From: Eutrigla gurnardus
Taxonomy: Eukaryota; Chordata; Actinopteri; Perciformes; Triglidae
Reading direction: 5' to 3'
DNA: 64,000 nt
Assembly: GCA_963514095.1 (NCBI GenBank)
Contig: OY741268.1
Location: 25,805,657 to 25,869,656 of the forward strand
The notes under the pieces were generated by a model, which worked only from the letters and a program-made list of their open reading frames with translations, was not told where the DNA came from and did no database searches. This document shows positions 1 to 10,858 of this stretch, piece after piece; within the stretch, counting starts at the first letter, position 1, and every line of letters starts with the position of its first letter. A program made the translations under genes and the position numbers.

Positions 1-293
1 AATTACACAGTTATTCATCGCGGCAGCATTAATAGATTGAGAAAAGGTTCATTTTAGTCCCAAATAACGACTGAACAAATCATGAGAACATTCGTTTTTT
101 TGCTTCTGTAATTAAGGGATCCAAAAGCTGAATCACTTGTTCCCCCTCAACTTTCCAACAAGTGTAACTGAAGTCTATGAGAAGTAAACCAGATAAACGG
201 ATTAACCATCTCCTTGGCAGAGAGTCAATGACTGGGCACGCAAATTGATTAATGGGACCTGGACCCAGGCTTAAAGATCAGGTGTTCAGATAC

Positions 294-1587
294 CTTGTTA
301 CTACTGGATGTCGGTCCTCCGTGACGGGAGGGCGAGGAAGAGGAGGACGAGGTGGAGACAGCTTTGGGCACGTGAGCGTAGGCTCTGTGAAGCCCGTTGG
401 AAAGGCCGTGCTCCACGTCCTCCGACTTGGAAGACGGATAGAGGTTTTGCATGGAGCTGAAATTCTTGGGGGTGACGGGCTTGAAGGCAGACCTTAAACG
501 AGCCTGGAGGGGAAGAACCGGGAGACGTTTAGAGGATGCAGCGATAGTAGAAGAGAGCGGAGGCTAGAGAGGAGAGAGAGACCTTACTCTGAGTAAGCAG
601 CTGTGCAAGCAGATACATCGCAATGTTTCTATTAAATCAATTCTGTCCCGCCCTGCGTGTCCGAAGAGTCGATCAATTTGAGCAAACGGAATAGGTGAGA
701 TTCGATTGCTGCAATAAATTCAGCAACACAGCAATTGGCAGATTCTCAATCCATGCTGGTTCACTGGAGGAGATTTAAGGCTGTTGTACCACGCTGCCAG
801 AGACGTATGAATGTGATTCTGATCAATTTAACACGCCAGCAGCCAGTCAGCGTCTGGCTCTATGTCGTTTTATAAAGAGAACACAACGGGAAGTCATTCA
901 GCCGTCTGAATCCATGAATGAGACTCGCCCTTCCTCCTCATAACTTCTGCTTGGGGTTACTTTACATTTAGGATTAATGCTAAGTATTTCACTCTGATAG
1001 TAATAGAGTTGAATAATCTAATGCACACGATGCCTAAAATGTAAATAGACTTCATAACATTGGCCCTTTGCAGTGATTTAAACAACCATATTCACCTTCT
1101 CGTACTTTCCCCCGCTTGGCAGCGAGTTCTTTGTCAGATCTACCTCGGTTCCGTCTTTATGGTAGACCTTGGCGTATAAGTTGTCCTCCTCGCGGCCACC
1201 GGCAGAGCCGAGGCCGGAGATGACGTCCGTCTTACCGTCGCTTGCTTTGGGCTCTTTTCTGTTTGGAGGCACAGCAGGTCAACTGAGGTCAAGTCCTGTC
1301 ATGTTTGAAATTAACGAGAAGCACCTTCACAGCTTCATAGACACTCACCTGGTGATGTTGAGGTAGTTGAGGAGCTCTCTTTGGGTGAAGCCTTTCTTCA
1401 GGAGGCCGTTGGCGTGTTTGGGTCTCACCTGGGGGACTGCGAGGCTGCCTTTAGTTGGAGACACGTCTGGCCTCTCCACCAGGCTGCCTACACTTCCCAT
1501 GCCGCAACGGGACGCGAGGGGCAACGGGTTCCGGAAGTTTTTTTTGGGGCCGCGGGTCAGAGGAAGAGTCTGGACTGAGGTTGCCAT
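294..1587 (-). CDS. n4bp3: NEDD4-binding protein 3 (5' coding part, open at left edge)
   Basis: Three coding exons read right to left: 1349-1587, 1096-1258, 294-503 (204 residues, phases 2 then 0). The last donor lies at 293, so the rest is outside the window. The acceptor before the first coding exon is at 1621-1622. Residues 30-36 (MGSVGSL), a following GLLKKGFTQREL stretch and a later SAFKPVTPK...SMQNL segment line up in order with the human N4BP3 N-terminus and resemble the LZTS/Fezzin family. Family knowledge: N4BP3 is a coiled-coil, NEDD4-interacting vesicle and post-synaptic scaffold. The coiled-coil Fezzin domain is not in this window. A serine tract lies near residue 185. Read without splicing, the second exon runs to a stop near 1078, but AAG|GTGAAT at 1095/1096 is a good donor that keeps the frame. 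Identity is fairly sure; the exact start (M1 or M30) is not. Confidence 0.85.
504..1095 (-). other. n4bp3 intron
   Basis: This intron lies between the second and third coding exons of n4bp3, with acceptor TTCCCCTCCAG at 504 and donor GTGAATA at 1095. I see no other feature in it. Confidence 0.7.
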
Positions 1588-1879
1588 TGGTTACAGGGCT
1601 CCCTGGGAGAGTAAGGCGCTCTGTAAGACAAAAAAAAAGGAAGAGGAGAAGGTAAGAGTTAGACCTGTTTACAGTAAATAATGAGCTGTTAACCAAGATG
1701 ACTGAGCTCTTGATGGCAACGTGTCATTATAGGCTGTTAAGATGCTCCCTTGGCAAAAGATTTTAAAAGCCAGGTGCCTGTTCATTCTTTTAAAGCTGCA
1801 ACCAACCTTACCATAGTATGCTGCTATTTAAGCATGTTAGTATGCATTTGCATAGCAGCATTTGATAATCAGGACTAAA

Positions 1880-1945
1880 CAAATCCTTCAGATTTATCCT
1901 CTGGGCACCATGACTATCTGTCATAAATCCATCCATGTCAACATT
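1880..1945 (+). repeat. Fragment of an abundant percomorph dispersed repeat
   Basis: The segment has the TTCATCCTCTGGG-ACCATGA...ATCCATCC signature of a high-copy teleost repeat. A longer copy lies at 24070-24310. Recognised from memory of fish genomes; the class (hAT-like MITE) is uncertain. Confidence 0.45.
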
Positions 1946-2124
1946 TTAACCTCTAAGGTTAAAAAAACGAAGCTGTGTTTTTCCTCCTTTAGTGAAATAA
2001 ACTCCACTTATTGCCCCTTTTATTACCCGGAGCTGTTTCATCAGCTGTGATTCTCTGTACAGACAGCTGTCTCAGAGCACAGGTAGAACAACTCAGCACA
2101 ACACCGCAGCGTAGCACTTCTACT

Positions 2125-2239
<115 letters not shown>

Positions 2240-3495
2240 AATAAAAAAAACATCTTATTATAGGAGAACATTGAATGTAAAAGTAGTCTTGACAGACCAA
2301 TTTAAAAATGGTGGATTTTATAATGCAGCATCTGTCTTTTCATCCTTTATCAACAGGCAAATGAAAGGACAACAGGATCACAAGAATGAGGTAGGACAGC
2401 TATGTCACATTACAATCTAACTCTGATGCAACTAACTACGGCAGGGCTCATTTCCTCAACATCAAAAGTGGAAAAGAGCCATAAAAAAAGAGCTTCTGGT
2501 AACAACACGCGTCATAGATAATAAATCATGTGCTGCTGCAGTTTATTTTGTTTGTTTTTTTCCCCTCATGAAAATCCTTTGTATCCAAGTGTGCCAATGC
2601 ACAAGTCTAGCATGGCTTCAACACATTTCCCACAGATATGATGGCTGTCTGTGTGAGATTATCCCGTCAGTCACCGCAGGCATTTTGTAGAGAAAAGAAA
2701 GAAAACAATGACAAACTAAACCAGTTGCCAAGTTACCCCGACACCTACCTCGAGGCACTATTGTTTTTGTCAATCTGTGTTTGAGCCTCTTCAGCTCCAA
2801 CTCAATCTTCTCTGAACAGCGTCTGTCAAATCACCCACATATCCGCTCCCTTGGCTCTTTTCAGACAACCTCATTAAGGCTCACTATTGATTTCACCCTT
2901 TTGACCCTCTCCCCTCCTCGTGCATAAACACCCCCCGGCAGCCATAAAACATCCTCGCCGCCGTAAAACACGCCGCGGCCTCCGTCTACAAACACGACCA
3001 GAGGGGAGCAAATTCTGGTTTTGTGCTTAGCCAGTTTATGTGGCACTCATAGAACAGGTAGAGGATGAATGGCCGGGGTTTTGGATTCATTTTATTATAT
3101 TATGAACCAGAGAGAACTTAAACACTGCTTGAGATTGGTCATCCATCACAAAGATGGTGTTATTGATCTCTATGGTAATGCATTCAAAGACATCTGATAG
3201 TGATATTTGAGATTACTGCTGCCAAAAAGCACTCTACTGCAAAAGGTATGTTTGCAAGATCCAACCCAAAAGATCATCATGAAGAAAGCATGAATGTTGT
3301 TGTTTTTCTCTTGCTTTTGAATCATTTTATTAGAGTGTCCTTAAACGCACCAACAAGCTGAGCTTTCAGACCTGCTCCTGCACTCCTGGTCACTGCAGAG
3401 CAATAGCAGAACTAGCAGAAGAAAAATAAAGCAAGTCATGGTCACTGAGATGGATTGATTAAAGTCTCAAGCATGTTTCAGGTCAATGCAAGATG

Positions 3496-3960
3496 TGGTT
3501 TTTGTTACAACGTCCCGGGTTTGATTCCAGCCTTGTGACCTTTGGGTCATTCCGTGTCATTTCATCAAATGCCTCCCACCTGACCATCTTAGAATGTCCT
3601 GAAAAAATTTGAGTACAAAGACACACTTGTTAATAGGACAAATCCAAAATATTAGGTCTCTACTGTCAATAGTTTTCTCATGAAACATCATTGAATGAAG
3701 GGTAGTTTAGACGGTTTTTGGCATCATGCTCTGAAAAGTGTTTCATGAGAAAACTATTGACAGTAGAGACCTAATATTTTGGATTTGTCCTATTAACAAG
3801 TGTGTCTTTGTACTTGAATTTTTTCAGGACATTCTGAGATGGTCAGGTGGGAAGATTTTCAATTTGATGAAATGACACGGAATGACCCCTTTGTGTCATG
3901 TCACCCCCCCTCTCTCACTCCCCCACTTCTTCACTGTTCTGTCAAATAAAAGGTAAAAAT
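3496..3960 (+). repeat. tRNA-like SINE/dispersed repeat split by an insertion
   Basis: The left part (3496-3544) contains a B-box-like GGTTTGATTCC followed by GTGACCTTTG. The right part (3888-3960) continues with GTGTCATGTCACCCCCCC, a CT-rich stretch and a TCAAATAAAAGG tail. Joined, they resemble a common teleost repeat that ends in a TCAAATAAAGG tail. The two halves are separated by the foldback element at 3545-3887. Confidence 0.55.
3545..3887. mobile_element. Foldback (MITE-like) DNA transposon with long inverted repeats
   Basis: The left arm at 3545-3686 and the reverse complement of 3740-3887 are nearly identical over about 142 and 148 bp. They differ by a short indel and a few substitutions, and are separated by a 53-bp loop. 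Both ends read GGTCATTCCGTG. The element is flanked by a 6-bp direct repeat, CCTTTG (3539-3544 and 3888-3893), consistent with a target-site duplication. There is no coding capacity, so it is non-autonomous. The family is not recognised. Confidence 0.85.
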
Positions 3961-4979
3961 ATCCCTTACTTGACAGAGACCATGATTTATTGCTGGTTGC
4001 TCTCGAGCGATTTGCAACGGCTGCTTGAGGGATCGAACGTGCGCTCATCCCGATTCCTCGCCGCCTGACTCACTTCTCAGCCAGTAAAACACACACTCAT
4101 GACACACAAGCTGTCCAGAAATATACGAGCACGGACGCCCGCAGCGACACTCCTCTCGCTTCTAATACAATCCACGTTTATGAAGTGCTTTGCACCGCTG
4201 GCCCCCCGACAGTTATAACAATTATGCAAATGGTTTGAATGGGCAGAGGGAGCTGTGGACCGGCAGCTCCAGCCCACTCCACTCAGGGCTCTCAGCCAGT
4301 CCGAGATCAAAGCAGCCCAAGCTGCTCATGTTTATATTCATGAGGTACCAGTCCTCCCGATGTTAAACTTTCCACTAAAGCATCCGGCTCGTAATGAGCC
4401 ATCATAACACGGGTCTGAACTCACGAAGAGGAAAGAAACCTGATAATCAATGAGAACGATGTCATCAAACAGAATGTGACAACCGGGTCCGACCGGGAAG
4501 TCTCTCTGTGTCTCGGGTCATGGTGAGACACGATGGGTATGAGTCAGTGCAGGTCATGCTGAGTGTGAATATGTGTCCGACACCATATGAATAAATCATG
4601 AGTATGCCAAACTTACTGGAATGGCCACTGGCCAAGGCCTGACACAGTATTTTGTTTTAGGAACTTTTTTTTTTTGCTCCGTTAGTGTCTTGTATCTGCC
4701 AAAGACATGAGAGGCCGATCGATGGCTTGATGGGAAGCCTGGGCTGAAGTGAGGCAAAGCAATTTATTTTGGGTAGATAGGAGGGAGGAGAAGAAAAAAA
4801 AAATCCTTTTAGGTTGCAACCACTAAATCTTCCAGGACTGAAGAAATCTTGCATCCAGTTGTTTTCCATAATTGCCTTCTAGTTTATGGGCCCCCGAGTA
4901 AACCAGGAGACACAGAAAGATTTACAGCCTGGCCCCAACTAACCATGGGGCCATGAAAGGCAACACACATCCCTAAATC

Positions 4980-5001
4980 ACACACACACACACACACACA
5001 C
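4980..5001. repeat. Short (CA)n repeat
   Basis: About 11 CA units. Confidence 0.95.
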
Positions 5002-5847
5002 GGATCAAAGCGCTGCTTCCTACCAACCGTGAACTGTAACGGTCTAATTGAAAAGTCCTCTGTTCTTAATTTATACTGCTTTCAAAGCAGTGATGAGCTT
5101 TTTGAAAAGCAGCTAACTTTGATCAAGCCTAAAAAAATGTTGAACATCAGTGAATCAAAGTGTGCAGGTAACAGGTGAGCCCCTCTATCCCTCTGATGCC
5201 GTACACTTTTATCTGCGTGGCCCCACCTTGAAAACGTCAAATGCTGTGAGTTAGAGCTCTAAAGTAAAAATCAAACACATTTACTGACTTCACATCAGGT
5301 CAGCACACCTCGTCAGCTGAATGGAGCCGAGCAACAATCACATTATTTCATCCAGATAAAGCCTTTCGTAGTCGAGAGGGAAACCTGCTGGGTGTGAGTC
5401 CGTAAAGCCGTTCTCCATAGTGAAGGTTCTGATCTCCCAACTCACCCAGAAAACCACACAACTGCCACTTTACTATAATCACAAAGAAAACGAACCACGC
5501 AGCCTCCAGGAGGACGTTCCCTCCTAAAATATTGTAATCAGGTGTCCTGCGAGGGGGGGGAGCAAAGCTTTCAATGAACACTTGAGCGTGAAGAGGGGGA
5601 CATTTCAAACCCTCGGAGACACAAAAGGTTAAGACCGGGACTGGAACGGAGGAGACAAGGAGCCAAATTCCAAAGATACTTTAACACAACACAAGCTCGG
5701 GCTCGTCATTTGTTGATGCACACACAAAAAAAAAAACCCCTGCTCACTCCCACGGACGCTCACTCACACTTGTGAGCGGGTCACTCAACAAAGCTCTAGG
5801 AAAAAAAAAAGAAGCTTGTGCACGGCTCGCAGCGCCGGACCCTCCTG

Positions 5848-5849
5848 CC

Positions 5850-5901
<52 letters not shown>
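5848..5901. repeat. (CT)n repeat
   Basis: CT dinucleotide run with one TG interruption. Confidence 0.95.
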
Positions 5902-5904
<3 letters not shown>

Positions 5905-8411
5905 CTGATTCATGATCAAAGTTTGTTTACGTTTGTGTAACTTTGCAGGTTACATCTGAGCCTCCCCCACACAGCCAACTCTGTTACATTATATAAGCCC
6001 CGTCCAAGTTAGTTGCGTCAAACATTATAGTGCGATTAGCAAATCATCCGTATAAATGTATTCTACAGAGAGCTGCAGTGTTATATTTAACTCCCACGCT
6101 GCCGTGACAGGATATAGCGGCGGTTTGTTGCGGTGTCAGAGGTTTGATGCGTCATGCTAAGAGATACATTAGGTGAATTATTTCTTCTGCCCACTGATCT
6201 CTGCAAACTGTGGCACAAACAAACGGCACCAAACGTGTTGCCAAAATCAAATTAAAAAATCAGTGTAAATCAGTGTTACTTTATCTCATAGCGCAAAATG
6301 AAGTGAATTCAATTGCTTTGACTGTCTACATCTGTCTACATCTGTCAGCAGCAGCAGGGTTTGCCGTGCCGGAGGCCGACTGCAGGAAGGAAACGCACTT
6401 TACTACACGTAAAGAATAAAGGAGCGCTCCACTCTCAGATTGGATATTCCACACTCGCGTGTAATGAGCGAGTGTGAGAGAGTGTTTCTGGCTGGGGGGC
6501 GAGAGAGAGCAGAGCAGCCTTCTAATTGGTAGCAGGTTATTCATTATGGAGGGGAGGCAATCAGGCAGACAGGCCCCGTTCCTCTACGCACAACCCGGAG
6601 GCCTCTTTCGTGGGAGCGGAGATGCTGAAAAGCGTGGGGGTCGTGACATTTTCTCTGATTCTTCAGCGTCTGAAGGGCAGTTTGTCATGTATCAAGCATC
6701 TGTAAAAATCTGACGAGCTACATGAACACACAGACGTTTTGTTGCCTCGAGCTAAACTGCCTCGAGGTGATTCTTGTCTTGTTTTTTTTCCTGAATGAGA
6801 GAGCAGTCAGAAACTTCACGTCGAAAAGGTCGACTTTAATTTCCACGACACTCGAGATGATGAGCAGTCAATTCACCGGCGGTCAGACGTGGCGGTGCTA
6901 AAGCTGAAGGCCCAGTGTTCAGGCTCACACACTCTCCATTGATGAGCAACACCCCAGTCTTTACAGGGGTCAGCGGGTCATATTTGTCATGGCCGTAGTT
7001 ACAGGGCGCTATTGAGCGCACAGGCGTTTTATTCTATGAGTTCTGACAGTTGAGAAGGGAAGAAGACTGGAGCAGCTTGAATACCATACTATACCCTAGT
7101 ATTCCCTCCAATCTCATAATTAGGTATACAACACGGGCCCTATATGGCTGGCACTGTGTGGTGCACAAAAATGCTTTTTTTTTAAAGCAATACCCAGTTG
7201 CTAGACATATAATTTCACGTTTAAAAGTGTCTACACTACAACACACTATCACTTTCGTGCAAAAACCTTTTTTTGCATTCTTATTTCTATATGATCAATC
7301 AATAATTTGAATTGTTTTTATGGTTTTGCCATTTAAAATGCGATTTGTACATAGCCTCATATATTTTACTTAAATTTTAAAATAAGTCCCCAATTATTAC
7401 TGACCCAGATGATAAAAACCTTCAAAACTCTGGACAATTTGGGAAACAATCACATCAGGGATCGGCTTTTAACTGGGATTCGCTCCACAAAATCAGCTGT
7501 TGGGACTTCCTCTGTGGCGGACCAGCTGAGGTGGGTTTCCTCACTTTGTATCCGTCTGCACTGCCTTGGCCTCCTCTGCTGACGTTACTGTATTGAGTTT
7601 CTGTTCCGAAATCTATTACTGGCTCCGACTACAGTAATGTTGGGGTTATCTGGGGTGGCTGGACTGGTGTTTCGTGGAACCTTATTGATCATGGATCTGA
7701 CTGATGATGGGGAAAGCTGCTTCAGCATGGAGTAGATGGCACCCGAGGGATTTCCACCGCTTACCTCCAAATGTATTATTGGCTATTAATAAATTTATTC
7801 CACAACCCTCTTTTGGTTCCAAAAGTGTGAATAGTTCGTTAAAATATTCAAGCGTCTTCAATTTGAGGTGTGAAAAAAGTTTAATTGTATGGGAACATTA
7901 TATTGTTGGAGACAGGGTAGTGGAAAGGATTGATTGCATAATCCCTAGCTTTGATTAGACAAATGACTGTATTAATCCCTTAGTGAGGTTACGAGTTCAA
8001 CCTCTGTGTGTGTGTGATAAAGAAAGATTAGAACCAGCAGCATAAGGATAAGCAGCTGACCTCTGTGTTGTTTATAGTCACACACACCACATCTTCCTTC
8101 ACAATAGAATCCATGAAGGTATCCAGCAGCAGCAACTTGATAATTCACACAAAATAGTGAAAGTGGGGGATGAACTGGAGGAAGTACATCGCGACGCATC
8201 CAAAAATTGCTAAACGCTGGCCTCCTTTTCCACCCGTCGACTCTTCTAATATCATACGGCACATAATGTAGAGAACAATGATATCAAAATAGTGGTGGCA
8301 GGTTTACCCGAGTCTACGTGGGGGTCCACAGTAGATTTTATCAGCTGTAGTTAGCTAGCTAACTACGTGACCTAATGCTAACTCCATGGCTGACTTATTA
8401 GTGAATGTTAA

Positions 8412-8431
8412 AGAGCCCTTTAAAGGGCTCT
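8412..8431. repeat. Perfect 20-bp palindrome
   Basis: AGAGCCCTTT is followed directly by its reverse complement AAAGGGCTCT, immediately before the minisatellite. Confidence 0.9.
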
Positions 8432-8439
8432 CGATAGCT

Positions 8440-8617
8440 AGCTACATGCGTGATATCGTGCTAAAGCTAACAGGTAACAGCTAGCTACATGCGTGATATT
8501 GTGCCGAGGCTAAAGCTAACAGGTAACAGCAAGCTACATGCGTGATATCGTGCTGAGGCTAAAGCTAACAGGTAACAGCAAGCTACATGCGTGATATCGT
8601 GCTAAAGCTAACAGGTC
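8440..8617 (+). repeat. Minisatellite, four units of 43-49 bp
   Basis: Units starting at 8440, 8483, 8532 and 8581 share AGCTACATGCGTGATAT, then a GTGC...AAAGCTAACAGGT stretch. The two middle units carry a 6-bp insertion that the outer units lack. The last unit ends at ACAGGT near 8617. Confidence 0.9.
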
Positions 8618-10830
8618 TCGAGCAAAAAGTAACAAGTTGAGGATCTATTTCGAGGACACGGCAATATAGAAACAGTAGGCTATGGTTCTTGAAAAGTAGT
8701 TAGTATTAGCCTAGAGTGATTAGGACATAGTGTTATTTTGTAACATAACTCTGTTTGGCCGCATACTTTTTCACGAGACAAAGCTTTTAGTGCTATCCCA
8801 GATAATGTTGCTGCGAGGTCCTAATCTTACTTTACAGGCACTTAGACAAAAAAAATATGACGCGGAATATGGATAAAAAACAGCACTGGACATCCTTGAC
8901 TTGGCACATCCAAGATATTTTAAGATAATGCGCTACAGAAGAAAAATAGACAATTTCATGTCTCATTAAAAAAAATCTGCTGGCTTGTCTACTCTGGACC
9001 CTCCTAAACCGTGATGAATCTTGTAAAATGCTTATTTGTGGAGTATTACAGTGCTGCTGGGAAGAATATTCCAAATATAGTTTTGTTTTGTTTCAAATAT
9101 TCCACCAGCAATAAAACACACTGATAAAACACAGATTTCCAGTTTTCCCTTTGGTGTCGTGAAGGAGGTCAACAAGTGCATCCGTACCGAAATATTTCCT
9201 CTCTGACTTCATTGGAATTTGCGAGAAAGCAAACACAATTTATTTCACCTTATCCTGAATCCAGTTCGAGTCTCGCTTCGCCGTTGGGTTTCTGTTCAAC
9301 AAGCAAAGCCTGTACAATGTTTGCCAACTGCTGCTATCAGCAGAGTGTGTTCAGCACAGAGCACAAGTCCACAGCGATGTGAGGAAACAAACTCACATTC
9401 CTTACATTTCTCACCAGGTAATTATTAATGTGCCTCCACATAACTTCATACAGCACTGATATGGGTGGTGGGACTGTTTCTCTGCTGCAGGCCCTGAAGT
9501 GTTGTGGGTTATTTTCAAAAAAATATATATTAAAATGTCTATTATCCAAGTTGCCTTAGTTCCCATGAGAGCTATGTTGGTAATATCAGATAATGACTGA
9601 TAATTCTACCACATAATCAGAGCAGGGGAGCTATATTGTGTTAAATTGAGCTGATAAAGACAAACAAAAATCAAAAGAGCTTGTTAAATTCATTAGGGCG
9701 AGGAGGATGCCGGCGACGTCAGCAGAGACTCTTTTCTCTCTGTGGCTTCTTTGTCTCCTGGAGCGGTTCACGTAGGCGCCACCGTTCTGTGATTACAGAG
9801 ATAGAAATCGAGCGGCTCCCACATCCACTCGCACCTGAGCCCTTTTCCACTTAATGCTGCCGTGAACTTGCATCCATCCGACCACGCACCCTCGGGCGTT
9901 GGACCAAGCAGGAAAATGCGTGGACTGCAGCTGAATATTGATTGGGATTAGGTGAACGGATATGCATTGACGCACGGTATGACGGCTTTAAATGGTGATG
10001 CTGTCTTATTTAAGCCTAAAGAAGCCGCATAGACAAAAAAAAAGAAGCTTGATCACATCCCAGCAATATTTGTCTCTGATCTCATCTGCACTGTAACACC
10101 AGGAGGCTGCGTGTCAGGTAAACACCGATGCTGACGTGTGCTGATGCCGAGTCACAGGATCAGCACTTTTTTCCTCCTGGGGAGTTTCTGGGTAAATAAA
10201 GGCAGTGTTTGTTGTTCATCAGAGCAGTGTGGGAACTACTGAACATCCGCTTGTTCCGCCTTACCGGTAACAATGGCACCAAAGCAACAAGAAACCACAG
10301 TGAAACGTCACCAGGAGGAGGGTTTCACCTCCTTCTGCAGCTGAGTCCTGAATAGTCATCGGGGGGAGATGGAAGACCAGAGACACAAATAGACCAGAAA
10401 AAGGAAGAAGAAAAAAACAGAAGAAAGAGAAGTGCACAGCTCGTTGTGGCATATAATCACATATATTGTTATTTAAGCACCATGCGGCTCCATTTGGGAA
10501 CATTCAATGCTGAACGGTTAATTAGCATATTTGTTCTGTGCCGCCGGAGGTGAACGGGGAGGCCCGCTGCACAGTGTGACGTCATTCGCCCCGGGAGAAA
10601 AAGTTCAAAAGTTAGCTAATTCCAATTCAACTCCACTTAAAAAAAAAAAAAAAACGAGCTTCTGGGATGAGTAATTAACGATCGGACTGCCTTCCTCTTT
10701 TCTCTCTGCAGCTTAAGCTGATGATGCAGCCTTAAAAACCGCAGCGAGTTCAGGGCACGTTGAGCCGGCTGGCATGTAAATAAGTCAAACCTTCCCCAGC
10801 AGTGAGCTCAGGAATGTATAAAATATACAA

Positions 10831-10858
10831 CACACACAGACACACACACACACACACA
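10831..10858. repeat. Short (CA)n repeat
   Basis: CA units with one GA interruption. Confidence 0.85.

Noticed and set aside
1078..1095. Stop-containing extension of the n4bp3 exon (ending VNMVV)
   Set aside because: A good donor at 1095 joins in frame to 503, and the joined protein matches the N4BP3 order, so readthrough is unlikely to be the main product.
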